64,000 bases of DNA, from contig NZ_JAFBCQ010000001.1 in NCBI RefSeq assembly GCF_016907815.1, forward strand, positions 2,480,001 through 2,544,000, written 5' to 3'. This DNA is from Microbacterium aurum (GTDB taxonomy: Bacteria; Actinomycetota; Actinomycetes; Actinomycetales; Microbacteriaceae). Both the position numbers and the translations under genes were made by a program. The notes beneath the pieces were generated by a model that made no database searches, was not told the origin of the DNA, and worked only from the letters and a program-made list of their open reading frames with translations. Shown piece after piece: positions 9,401 to 16,258 of this stretch; position 1 is the stretch's first letter, and the number at the start of each line of letters is the position of its first letter.

Positions 9401-9862
9401 GCCGAAGGCCATCGTGCGCTCGTGTTCAGCCAGTTCACGTCGTACCTCGACCTCGTCCGCGCCGACCTCGACGCCCACGGCATCCGGTACGCGTACCTCG
9501 ACGGGTCTACCCGGCGCCGCAGCGACGTCGTCGCCGGGTTCCGGGGCGGCGATGTGCCGGTGTTCCTCATCAGCCTGAAGGCCGGCGGTTTCGGCCTCAC
9601 GCTCACCGAAGCCGACTACGTCTTCCTCATGGATCCGTGGTGGAACCCGGCCGCGGAGGCGCAGGCGGTCGACCGCACCCACCGCATCGGTCAGACGCGC
9701 CCTGTGAACGTGTACCGGCTGATCTCCGGCGGCACGATCGAGGAGAAGGTGGTCGCCCTGCAGCAGCGCAAGGCGCGGCTGTTCCAGTCGGTGATGGGCG
9801 AGGACGACCTGCTGGCGCAGTCACTCACCGCCGCCGACATCCGCGATCTGCTCGAGCCGTGA
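6491..9862 (+). CDS. SNF2-family DNA helicase with N-terminal SWIM zinc finger
   Basis: A 1123-residue Swi2/Snf2-type ATPase. The GTG at 6491 is the chosen start. A SWIM zinc finger occupies about residues 72-92 (CSC then EHCKH; Cys76, Cys78, Cys84, His86). A long middle region of about 550 residues resembles the bacterial SNF2 N-terminal domain. The helicase core begins near residue 640: Walker A DDMGLGKT near 665, the Walker B variant LDEAQFAKNP, VTGTPLENSLTELW, LVFSQFTSYLDL, LKAGGFGLTLTEADYVF and the arginine-finger block DRTHRIGQTRPV. It presumably translocates on duplex DNA. It sits in the nusB-pyrR gap, where I would not expect a gene; its partner and role are unknown. Confidence 0.9.
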   Translation: MTAPHVPDVEIRRAAWGGAYERGVGYARSGAVRRVTWDPDDSTLSGIVAGSRSELYRCSIRLDTSGARPRIMTARCSCPMAEHCKHTVATLVRSNAGAADGVHRDPAPPASPVSAAPMAPAAPGPRAAPPRDAHWRTILGAGADAGRGEGTVALALGVELRVRESRANAVHWGPRRVLPATARSLDAAEPDDITVGVRPLSRSSRSGKWIRSEVSWDALRRAPLRYRRDQFRWFTTLFGIVHDTRVLGGYRDDSEWVTLDSVESSLLWSHLAAADALGIPLVAVSSDQTVTLAPRAHVEVVIGKADAGGLSVAAAVAIGEEVADPGTVRPVGHSGVYRFEVRSGGIALTLAPAPLGDTVHDLLAAGRPVPVPAAEVSDFFAQAYPRLARDGVVAAGAGVTLPAPEQTTLVATVRFLPEDTIRVDLRWQRPGLGRAAFDTSADDPHEAELRRAVERVFTDRGLAVTAAATVTGVDAAEFAVHVLPALEELDGVRVETSGRRRVYRELGGDPRITVKTVETTDADWFDLGILVEIGGHRIPFTPLFRALALRKKKVLLSDGHYFSLAHPALDRLRELIDEAADLPEWESGPRISRYQLPLWEDFEDLADESQPAVAWRAAAEGLRVAAPVAVSVPAALHAELRPYQREGFERLGLWWRHRLGGILADDMGLGKTLQVLALIAHLREGGERRPVLVVAPTSVLATWRAEAARFTPGLRVNLVEETAGKASGAAAAGRMAGADPQAGQPPWSGADVVVTSYTLLRLDADLYAAGDFACVVLDEAQFAKNPRTRVHRAVQALRADMVVAVTGTPLENSLTELWALLALACPGLFPSPRRFREEYVKPIEQGKVPENEEGGPYRERRLERLRSRVRPFVLRRTKELVAPELPPRQEQVLTIELGPAHRAVYDAVLQRERRKVLGLLDDLDRNRFIVFRSLTLLRRLALAPALVDAGDPGIRSAKLDALREQLGELIAEGHRALVFSQFTSYLDLVRADLDAHGIRYAYLDGSTRRRSDVVAGFRGGDVPVFLISLKAGGFGLTLTEADYVFLMDPWWNPAAEAQAVDRTHRIGQTRPVNVYRLISGGTIEEKVVALQQRKARLFQSVMGEDDLLAQSLTAADIRDLLEP

Positions 9863-9909
9863 ACGGCACGCGCCCAGCGGGGCGCCAGGATCGCGGGGCG
9901 ACCGCCGCG

Positions 9910-9915
9910 TAGACT
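9910..9915 (+). promoter_or_regulatory. Candidate -10 element of the MBL-Rieske gene
   Basis: TAGACT lies 27 bases before the ATG at 9943, and a strong ribosome site AGGAGGT (9933-9939) lies between. This unit therefore looks conventionally led, unlike the TAGNNT-start pairs elsewhere in the window. Confidence 0.45.
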
Positions 9916-9942
9916 CGACAGCTGTTCGACACAGGAGGTTCC

Positions 9943-11508
9943 ATGCGGATCACGGGTCTCGGCCACGCCGGCATGTTCATCGAGACGACCGGCGGCAGCA
10001 TCCTCTGCGACCCCGTGATCGGGCCGAGCTTCTTCGGGTCGTGGTTCCCCTTCCCCGACAACCGGGGCCTGGACTGGGAGAGGTTCGGCAAGGCCGACTT
10101 CCTCTACATCTCGCACCGTCACCGCGACCACTTCGACCCGCGGCTGCTCGAGCGCTACGTGCCGAAGGACATCCGCGTGCTCCTGCCGGAGTACCCCACG
10201 GACGATCTCGAGGTCGACATTCGCGCGCTCGGGTACGACAACATCGTCTACACCCAGGCGGGGGTCCCGCTGGAGTACCCGGGCGGCCTGAAGATCATGG
10301 TGACGCCGCTGCGCGCGCCCAGCGACGGGCCCATCGGGGACTCGTCGCTCAGCGTGGACGACGGCACCGCCAACATCCTCAACCAGAACGACTCCCACCC
10401 GCTGGACCTGGAGAAGCTCATGAGCTTCGGCAAGCCCGACGCGTACTTCACGCAGGTGTCGGGGGCCATCTGGTGGCCGATGGTCTACGACTTGCCGCAG
10501 GACTCCAAGCAGCACTTCGCCCAGCTCAAGCGCGATGCGCAGAACAAGCGGGCGATGTACTACATCGAGAAGGTGGATGCCGAGCACGTGTTCCCCATGG
10601 CGGGACCGCCGATGTTCCTGCGCGAGGACCTGTTCCGCTTCAACGGCCTGGGGCTTCAGAACGACTCGATCTTCACAGATCAGCGCCAGTTCCTCACGCA
10701 CATGCGGGAGGTCCGGCCCGCGCAGAAGGGCTACGAGTTCGTTCCCGGCACGCAGGTGGAGCTGAACGGCGGCGCGGTCGAGGTCACGCAGACGCTGTAC
10801 ACGCAGGACGAGATCGACCGTGTGTTCGACGACAAGTGGGACTACCTCGCCGAGCAGCGGGACAGCCGTCAGGACGAGGTCATCGCCGAGATCGCGACGC
10901 GCGCGGAGGTGATCGCCCCCGACGAGATGCTCGCCGCGATCAAAGAGTGGTGGGAGCCGCTGCTGCGCCGCGCGCGCACGATCCGCACCGGCGTCGGCGG
11001 CAACGTGCGCTTCCGCATCGGTGAGCTCGACATGGTGGTGGACTTCCCGAAGGCGAAGGTGCGCGAGTACGCGGGGGAGGACTGCATCTACTGGTACACG
11101 ATCCCCGCCGATCTCGTCTCGACGAACATCCGCGACCACGAGATCGACTGGTCGAACTCGATCTTCCTGTCGATGCAGTTCGAGGTGGGTCGTTCGGGGA
11201 AGTTCAACGAGTTCCTGACGACGTTCCTGAAGTGCCTGTCCCGCGACCGCATCGAGTACGTCGAGAACTGGTACGCCGAGCAGTCCGATCAGACCGAAGA
11301 TGCCGAGATCGACGGCTGGGTGCTGCAACGCCGCTGCCCGCACCTGCGCGCCGACCTCACCAAGACCGGAAAGGTCGAGGACGGCGTCCTCACCTGCGCC
11401 CTCCACGACTGGAAATGGGACCTCGCGAGTGGTGCATGCCTCACCACGCCCGGACACCCGATCCGCGCCGAGCGCATCATCGAGACCGCCTCCGCCCCCG
11501 GTCATTGA
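9943..11508 (+). CDS. Metallo-beta-lactamase-fold protein fused to a C-terminal Rieske domain
   Basis: A 521-residue two-domain protein. The N-terminal part is an UlaG-like metallo-beta-lactamase fold: GLGHAGMFIET at the start and the metal motif HRHRDH at residues 58-63. The C-terminal part is a Rieske [2Fe-2S] domain with Cys465-Pro-His467 and Cys485-x-x-His488, separated by 17 residues. The same two folds make up CMP-N-acetylneuraminate hydroxylase, where the Rieske domain is N-terminal. The order here is reversed. I infer an oxidoreductase fed electrons by a ferredoxin or flavoprotein; the substrate cannot be read from sequence. A strong Shine-Dalgarno AGGAGGT supports the start. The stop codon lies inside an intergenic inverted repeat. 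Confidence 0.88.
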   Translation: MRITGLGHAGMFIETTGGSILCDPVIGPSFFGSWFPFPDNRGLDWERFGKADFLYISHRHRDHFDPRLLERYVPKDIRVLLPEYPTDDLEVDIRALGYDNIVYTQAGVPLEYPGGLKIMVTPLRAPSDGPIGDSSLSVDDGTANILNQNDSHPLDLEKLMSFGKPDAYFTQVSGAIWWPMVYDLPQDSKQHFAQLKRDAQNKRAMYYIEKVDAEHVFPMAGPPMFLREDLFRFNGLGLQNDSIFTDQRQFLTHMREVRPAQKGYEFVPGTQVELNGGAVEVTQTLYTQDEIDRVFDDKWDYLAEQRDSRQDEVIAEIATRAEVIAPDEMLAAIKEWWEPLLRRARTIRTGVGGNVRFRIGELDMVVDFPKAKVREYAGEDCIYWYTIPADLVSTNIRDHEIDWSNSIFLSMQFEVGRSGKFNEFLTTFLKCLSRDRIEYVENWYAEQSDQTEDAEIDGWVLQRRCPHLRADLTKTGKVEDGVLTCALHDWKWDLASGACLTTPGHPIRAERIIETASAPGH

Positions 11509-11581
11509 GCGCGGGCGCGCCCGCGACCGGGATCGCGTGCGACGTTTCGTCTCGCTCGTACCTCGCTCGCTCAACGACCGG
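11498..11581. repeat. Inverted repeat overlapping the end of the MBL-Rieske gene
   Basis: CCGGTCATTGAGCG (11498-11511) and CGCTCAACGACCGG (11568-11581) are inverted copies that match at 13 of 14 bases, separated by 56 bases that are themselves rich in short palindromes. The left arm contains the last codons and the TGA of the upstream gene. It looks like a dispersed REP-type intergenic element of the kind common in Microbacteriaceae. Confidence 0.65.
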
Positions 11582-11582
11582 C

Positions 11583-11677
11583 GCGGAGGCGTATCGAGAC
11601 CAGCCACCCGCACCCTCAACCGGTGGTCGAGTAGCCGGAGCGCCAGCGGAGGCGTATCGAGACCAGCCACCCGCACC
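11583..11677. repeat. Two direct copies of a 32-base repeat
   Basis: A 32-base unit at 11583-11614 is repeated exactly at 11646-11677; it contains the string GGCGTATCGAGACCAGCCAC. The spacer includes GGTGGTCGAGTAGCCGGAGCG, a pattern I know as an interspersed intergenic sequence in this family of actinobacteria. The repeat ends 8 bases before the candidate pyrR promoter. Confidence 0.8.
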
Positions 11678-11684
11678 GGTCCGG

Positions 11685-11690
11685 TAGGGT
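11685..11690 (+). promoter_or_regulatory. Candidate -10 element of the pyr operon
   Basis: TAGGGT lies about 60 bases before pyrR, just downstream of the direct repeat and upstream of the PyrR-binding hairpin. A start near 11697 would give a leader that contains the whole hairpin. Confidence 0.45.
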
Positions 11691-11710
11691 GGATGCCGGA
11701 ACCACAGCAA

Positions 11711-11741
11711 CCTTTAACACCGTCCTGTGAGGCGGAGAAGG
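11711..11741 (+). promoter_or_regulatory. PyrR-binding RNA hairpin over the pyrR ribosome site
   Basis: The leader folds as CCTT (11711-11714) with AAGG (11738-11741) and CCG (11720-11722) with CGG (11733-11735), closing the loop TCCTGTGAGG. That loop matches the consensus bound by PyrR in Bacillus and mycobacteria. The AAGG arm is part of the Shine-Dalgarno AAGGGAG of pyrR. Binding of UMP-loaded PyrR would therefore hide the ribosome site, the translational-repression mode known for mycobacterial PyrR. No terminator follows, so classical attenuation is unlikely. Confidence 0.75.
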
Positions 11742-11750
11742 GAGCGGCGG

Positions 11751-12290
11751 ATGAGCACCGGTACCACGCGCACCGTGATGCACGACGCTGACATCGCACG
11801 CGCTCTGACTCGGATCTCCCACGAGATCCTCGAGTCCAACAAAGGGCCTCAGGACCTCGTCCTCCTCGGCATCCCCACCCGCGGCGTCACGCTCGCGAAC
11901 CGCATCGGCGGGCTGCTCGCCGACATCGCCGGTGTCGGCGTCCCCGTCGGAGCGCTCGACGTCACGATGTACCGCGACGACCTGCACCGCAACCCCACGC
12001 GCACGCCGCAGCCGACGCAGATCCCCGCCGGCGGGATCGACGGCAAGACGGTCGTGCTCGTGGACGACGTGCTGTTCTCCGGACGCTCGATCCGCGCCGC
12101 CCTCGACGCGCTGAACGACATCGGCCGCCCGGCGGCGGTGCGCCTGGCGATCCTCGTCGACCGCGGTCACCGCGAGCTGCCCATCCGCCCCGACTTCGTC
12201 GGCAAGAACCTCCCGAGCGCCCGCAGCGAGCGCGTCAACGTGCACCTCGCCGAGGTCGACGGCATCGAAGAGGTGACGATCGAGTCATGA
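11751..12290 (+). CDS. pyrR: Bifunctional pyr operon regulator / uracil phosphoribosyltransferase
   Basis: A 179-residue PyrR. In the presence of UMP it binds pyr mRNA and lowers expression of the downstream genes; many homologues also make UMP from uracil and PRPP. The PRPP-binding motif [19 protein letters not shown] and the Arg-rich RNA-contact region are present, and the family blocks [14 protein letters not shown] and [11 protein letters not shown] are clear. ATG 11751 follows AAGGGAG by 7 bases; an upstream GTG at 11727 would lie in the hairpin loop and is rejected. It is the first gene of the operon and overlaps pyrB by 4 bases. Confidence 0.97.
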   Translation: MSTGTTRTVMHDADIARALTRISHEILESNKGPQDLVLLGIPTRGVTLANRIGGLLADIAGVGVPVGALDVTMYRDDLHRNPTRTPQPTQIPAGGIDGKTVVLVDDVLFSGRSIRAALDALNDIGRPAAVRLAILVDRGHRELPIRPDFVGKNLPSARSERVNVHLAEVDGIEEVTIES

Positions 12291-13276
12291 GGCACCTCCT
12301 CGACACCCAGACGCTCTCCCGCGACGATGCCCTCCGCATCCTCGACGTCGCCGAGGACATGCGCGACACCCAGTCCCGCGAGGTGCGCAAGCTCCCGACC
12401 CTGCGCGGCAAGACGATCGTGAACCTCTTCTTCGAGGACTCCACCCGCACCCGCATCTCGTTCGAGGCGGCCGCCAAGCGCCTCTCTGCCGACGTCATCA
12501 ACTTCTCCGCGAAAGGCTCCTCCGTCAGCAAGGGGGAGTCGCTGCAGGACACCGCGCAGACGCTGCAGGCGATGGGGGCGGATGCCGTGGTCATCCGCCA
12601 CGGCGCCTCCGGCGCCCCGCACACCCTCGCATCGAGTGGCTGGATCACCGCCGGTGTCGTCAACGCCGGCGACGGGACGCACGAGCACCCGACGCAGGCG
12701 CTGCTGGACGCGTTCACGATCCGCAAGCGCCGGTTCGGTGACGACAGCCGTGGGCGGGACCTCAGCGGCATCCGCGTCACGATCGTCGGCGACGTGCTGC
12801 ACTCGCGCGTCGCGCGGTCCAACGTGTGGCTGCTGCGCACCCTCGGCGCCGAGGTGACGCTCGTCGCCCCGCCGACCCTGATCCCGCAGGACGTCACCGG
12901 CTGGCCGGTGCGGATCGAGTACGACCTCGACGCGGCGATCGCCGCCGAGCCGGACGCCATCATGATGCTCCGCATCCAGCTGGAGCGCATGAAAGCCGCG
13001 TATTTCCCCACTGAACGGGAGTATTCGCGGCGCTGGGGGCTTGACGCGGCGCGGCTGGCAGCGCTGCCGGACGGTAGCATTGTCATGCACCCCGGTCCCA
13101 TGAACCGAGGGCTGGAGATCTCCGCCGACGCCGCCGATTCCCCGCGCTCGACCGTGCTCGAACAGGTTGCGAACGGCGTCTCGGTCCGCATGGCGGCGCT
13201 GTACCTGCTGCTGGCGGGAGAGCGCGCCCTTCGACAGGCCCAGGGACCGGATGCGGAAGAGGAGGAAGCCCCGTGA
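12287..13276 (+). CDS. pyrB: Aspartate carbamoyltransferase catalytic chain
   Basis: A 329-residue aspartate transcarbamoylase catalytic subunit that joins carbamoyl phosphate and aspartate in the second step of UMP synthesis. The carbamoyl-phosphate site [16 protein letters not shown], the block [11 protein letters not shown], and the aspartate-side motifs [12 protein letters not shown] and [12 protein letters not shown] are all present. No pyrI regulatory chain is nearby, as expected for actinobacteria. The ATGA overlap with pyrR and GTGA overlap with pyrC show a coupled operon. The C-terminal 15 residues are an acidic extension. Confidence 0.98.
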   Translation: MRHLLDTQTLSRDDALRILDVAEDMRDTQSREVRKLPTLRGKTIVNLFFEDSTRTRISFEAAAKRLSADVINFSAKGSSVSKGESLQDTAQTLQAMGADAVVIRHGASGAPHTLASSGWITAGVVNAGDGTHEHPTQALLDAFTIRKRRFGDDSRGRDLSGIRVTIVGDVLHSRVARSNVWLLRTLGAEVTLVAPPTLIPQDVTGWPVRIEYDLDAAIAAEPDAIMMLRIQLERMKAAYFPTEREYSRRWGLDAARLAALPDGSIVMHPGPMNRGLEISADAADSPRSTVLEQVANGVSVRMAALYLLLAGERALRQAQGPDAEEEEAP

Positions 13277-14598
13277 CCGATTACCTGATCCGCGGCGCGA
13301 AGCTCAACGGCGGGCACGCGGCCGACCTGATCGTCGAGGATGGCCGCATCGCCGAGGTCGGCACCGGCCTCAGCCGCGCCGGGGCGCGCATCGTGGATGC
13401 CGACGGTCTCATCGCCCTGCCCGGCCTCGTCGACCTGCACACGCACCTGCGCGAGCCCGGCTACGAAGCGTCCGAGACGATCCTCACCGGGTCGCGCGCC
13501 GCGGCCGCCGGCGGCTACACGACCGTGTTCGCCATGCCGAACACGTCGCCGGTCGCCGACACCGCTGGCGTCGTCGAGCAGGAGCTCGCGCTCGGCGAAG
13601 CGGCCGGGTTCGTGCACGTGCAGCCGATCGGCGCCGTCACCGTCGGGCAGAAGGGGGAGCGTCTCGCCGAGCTCGGCGCGATGGCCTCGTCCCGCGCCCG
13701 CGTCCGCGTCTTCAGCGACGACGGATTCTGCGTCTTCGACCCGCTCATCATGCGCCGGGCGCTGGAGTACGTGAAGGCGTTCGACGGCGTCGTCGCCCAG
13801 CACGCCCAGGACCCCCGGCTGACCGAGGGCGCCCAGATGAACGAGGGCGCCGTCTCGGCCGAGCTGGGGCTCGCCGGCTGGCCCGCCGTCGCCGAGGAGT
13901 CGATCATCGCGCGCGACGTCCTGCTGGCCGAGCATGTCGGCTCACGCCTGCACGTGTGCCACTTGTCCACGGCCGGGTCGGTCGACATCATCCGCTGGGC
14001 CAAGAAGCGCGGCGTCAACGTCACCGCCGAGGTCACGCCGCACCATCTGCTGCTGAGCGAAGAGCTCGTCCGCGGCTACGACGCCCGCTTCAAGGTCAAC
14101 CCGCCGCTGCGCCGCGACGAGGACGTGCAGGCGGTGCGGGAGGGCCTCGCCGACGGCACGATCGACATCGTCGCGACCGATCACGCGCCGCACCCCGACG
14201 AGAGCAAGTCCTGCGAGTGGCAGGCCGCCGCCAACGGCATGGTCGGGCTCGAGTCTGCCCTGCGCGTCGTGCACCAGGCCATGGTCGAGACGGGGATGCT
14301 GACGTGGGACGACGTCGCCCGCGTCATGTCGGCCGCTCCCGCCCGCATCGGCCGGCTGAGCGGTGCCGGCACGCCGCTCGAGGCGGGCGCGACGGCTTCC
14401 CTCACCCTCTACGACCCCGCCCCGGTACGCACCTTCGCGCGCGGCGACCTCCACGGTCGCAGCGTGAACTCGCCGTATCTCGGGCGCGACCTCCCGGGCG
14501 AGGTGCGCTGGACGCTCTTCCGGGGAGCGGCGACCGTCGAGGACGGCGTCGTGGCCGCGACGATGGGCGCCCCGGTCGGCACGGAGGTGCGCGCATGA
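13273..14598 (+). CDS. pyrC: Dihydroorotase
   Basis: A 441-residue class I dihydroorotase, a zinc amidohydrolase that cyclises carbamoyl-aspartate to dihydroorotate. The metal motif [11 protein letters not shown] with its paired His, the His in AQHAQDPRL and CHLSTAGS, and the catalytic Asp in VATDHAPH are visible. The GTG start lies in the GTGA overlap with pyrB. Its stop overlaps a small membrane-protein gene by 4 bases. Confidence 0.98.
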   Translation: MTDYLIRGAKLNGGHAADLIVEDGRIAEVGTGLSRAGARIVDADGLIALPGLVDLHTHLREPGYEASETILTGSRAAAAGGYTTVFAMPNTSPVADTAGVVEQELALGEAAGFVHVQPIGAVTVGQKGERLAELGAMASSRARVRVFSDDGFCVFDPLIMRRALEYVKAFDGVVAQHAQDPRLTEGAQMNEGAVSAELGLAGWPAVAEESIIARDVLLAEHVGSRLHVCHLSTAGSVDIIRWAKKRGVNVTAEVTPHHLLLSEELVRGYDARFKVNPPLRRDEDVQAVREGLADGTIDIVATDHAPHPDESKSCEWQAAANGMVGLESALRVVHQAMVETGMLTWDDVARVMSAAPARIGRLSGAGTPLEAGATASLTLYDPAPVRTFARGDLHGRSVNSPYLGRDLPGEVRWTLFRGAATVEDGVVAATMGAPVGTEVRA

Positions 14599-15113
14599 GC
14601 CGCGAAGGCGCCCTGCTCGTCATGATCGCCGTCGCGATCGCGCTGCTCACGATCGGCGTCATCGCTTGGCGACGACGCACCCGCCGTGACGCCGGCCTCG
14701 CCGCCCCCTTCGGCGAAGCGCCCGCCGCAGCGGTGGAGCGCGAACGGGTGTCCGGGCTGTACGTGGCGACGACCCGCCACGGCGAGCCGCTCGAGCGGCT
14801 CGCGATCCGGGGCCTCGGCTTCCGCTCCCGTGTCGACGTCACCATCACCGACCGCGGTGTCGCCTTGGACCTCACCGGCCAGCCCCGGCTGTTCCTCGAG
14901 ACCGCACGCATCGCCGACGTGGACCTCGCGACCGTCGCGATCGACCGCGTCGTCGAGCGTGGCGGCCTGGTCCGCCTGACCTGGCGCGCCGGCGACACGC
15001 TCGTCGACAGCTACCTCCGCCCGCAGGACGGCTCCGCCCGCGCGCTCGCGGCGGCGATCGCCGCGATCCTGCCCGCCTCGACTGCCACCACCCCGACGGG
15101 AACCGACGCATGA
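14595..15113 (+). CDS. Membrane-anchored PH-like protein of the pyr operon
   Basis: A 172-residue protein with one N-terminal membrane segment (about residues 6-24, [20 protein letters not shown]), a basic stop-transfer stretch RRRTRR, and a cytoplasmic beta-rich domain resembling the bacterial PH-like fold. The same position between pyrC and carA is occupied by an uncharacterised membrane protein in mycobacteria (Rv1382), so the linkage is conserved. It overlaps both neighbours by 4 bases. It has no catalytic motif, and its function in pyrimidine synthesis is unknown. Confidence 0.85.
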   Translation: MSREGALLVMIAVAIALLTIGVIAWRRRTRRDAGLAAPFGEAPAAAVERERVSGLYVATTRHGEPLERLAIRGLGFRSRVDVTITDRGVALDLTGQPRLFLETARIADVDLATVAIDRVVERGGLVRLTWRAGDTLVDSYLRPQDGSARALAAAIAAILPASTATTPTGTDA

Positions 15114-16258
15114 CCTCCTTCACGACCGACCGGGCCGTCCTCGTCCTCGAAGACGGCTCCCGCCACCCCGGCCGCGCGTACGGTGCGCGCGGCACGACGC
15201 TCGGCGAGGTCGTCTTCGCGACCGGCATGACCGGCTACCAGGAGACCCTCACCGATCCGTCGTACGCCGGGCAGATCGTCCTGCAGACCGCGCCGCACAT
15301 CGGCAACACCGGAATGAACAGCGAAGACGTCGAGTCGCGCCGCATCTGGGTCGCCGGCTACATCGTCCGCGATCCCTCGCGCGTCGTGTCGAACTGGCGC
15401 TCCGAGGAGTCGCTCGACGACGCCCTGACGCGCGACGGCATCGTCGGCATCTCCGGGATCGACACGCGCGCCATCACGCGCGTGCTGCGCTCGGCTGGCT
15501 CGATGCGCGGGGGAGTGTTCTCCGGCGAGGCCGCGACGCTGGATGCCGAGGAGCAGCTGCGTCAGGTGCGCGAAGCCCCGCAGATGGCCGGGCAGAACCT
15601 GTCGGCCGCGGTCTCCGTCGCCACCGCCGAGGTGACGCCCGCCCGCGGCGGGCGCCTCGGCAACCTGGCCGTGCTCGATCTCGGCGTCAAGCAGGCGACG
15701 ATCGAGAACCTCGCCGACCGCGGCTTCGACGTGCACGTGCTGCCGCAGAGCGTGACGATCGAGGAGGTCCTCGCGATCGACCCGGTCGCCGTGTTCTACT
15801 CCAACGGACCCGGCGACCCCGCGGCATCCGACGACCACGTCACACTGCTGCGCGGCGTGCTCGATCGGGGCCTGCCGTTCTTCGGGATCTGCTTCGGCAA
15901 CCAGCTGCTCGGCCGCGCCCTCGGGTTCGGCACGTACAAGCTGCCCTTCGGCCACCGCGGCATCAACCAGCCCGTGCTCGACAAGCAGACCGGCCGCGTG
16001 GAGATCACCGCGCACAATCACGGCTTCGCCGTCGACGCGCCCCTCGAGGGCGAGGTGGACTCGCCGAACGGCTACGGCCGGGTCGAGGTGAGCCACATCG
16101 GGCTCAACGACAACGTCGTGGAGGGCCTGCGCGCCCTCGACATCCCGGCCTTCTCGGTGCAGTACCACCCCGAGGCCGCCGCCGGCCCGCACGATGCCAA
16201 CTACCTCTTCGACCGCTTCGCCGACCTGGTGCGCACCTCCCTGGAGAACAAGAACTGA
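15110..16258 (+). CDS. carA: Carbamoyl-phosphate synthase small (glutaminase) chain
   Basis: A 382-residue small subunit that hydrolyses glutamine and channels ammonia to CarB. The N-terminal domain has [21 protein letters not shown]. The class I amidotransferase domain has the nucleophile elbow [14 protein letters not shown] with the catalytic Cys, and the His-Glu pair in [13 protein letters not shown]. The start overlaps the membrane-protein stop (ATGA), and its TGA shares one base with the carB ATG. Carbamoyl phosphate made here feeds both pyrimidines and arginine. Confidence 0.98.
   Translation: MTSFTTDRAVLVLEDGSRHPGRAYGARGTTLGEVVFATGMTGYQETLTDPSYAGQIVLQTAPHIGNTGMNSEDVESRRIWVAGYIVRDPSRVVSNWRSEESLDDALTRDGIVGISGIDTRAITRVLRSAGSMRGGVFSGEAATLDAEEQLRQVREAPQMAGQNLSAAVSVATAEVTPARGGRLGNLAVLDLGVKQATIENLADRGFDVHVLPQSVTIEEVLAIDPVAVFYSNGPGDPAASDDHVTLLRGVLDRGLPFFGICFGNQLLGRALGFGTYKLPFGHRGINQPVLDKQTGRVEITAHNHGFAVDAPLEGEVDSPNGYGRVEVSHIGLNDNVVEGLRALDIPAFSVQYHPEAAAGPHDANYLFDRFADLVRTSLENKN

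Noticed and set aside
6491..11508. Defence island around the SNF2 helicase
   Set aside because: No methyltransferase, nuclease, PLD or other defence partner is adjacent, and base composition matches the chromosome.
11727..11750. Upstream GTG start for pyrR
   Set aside because: It lies in the PyrR-binding loop, before the Shine-Dalgarno, and would add eight Arg-rich residues.
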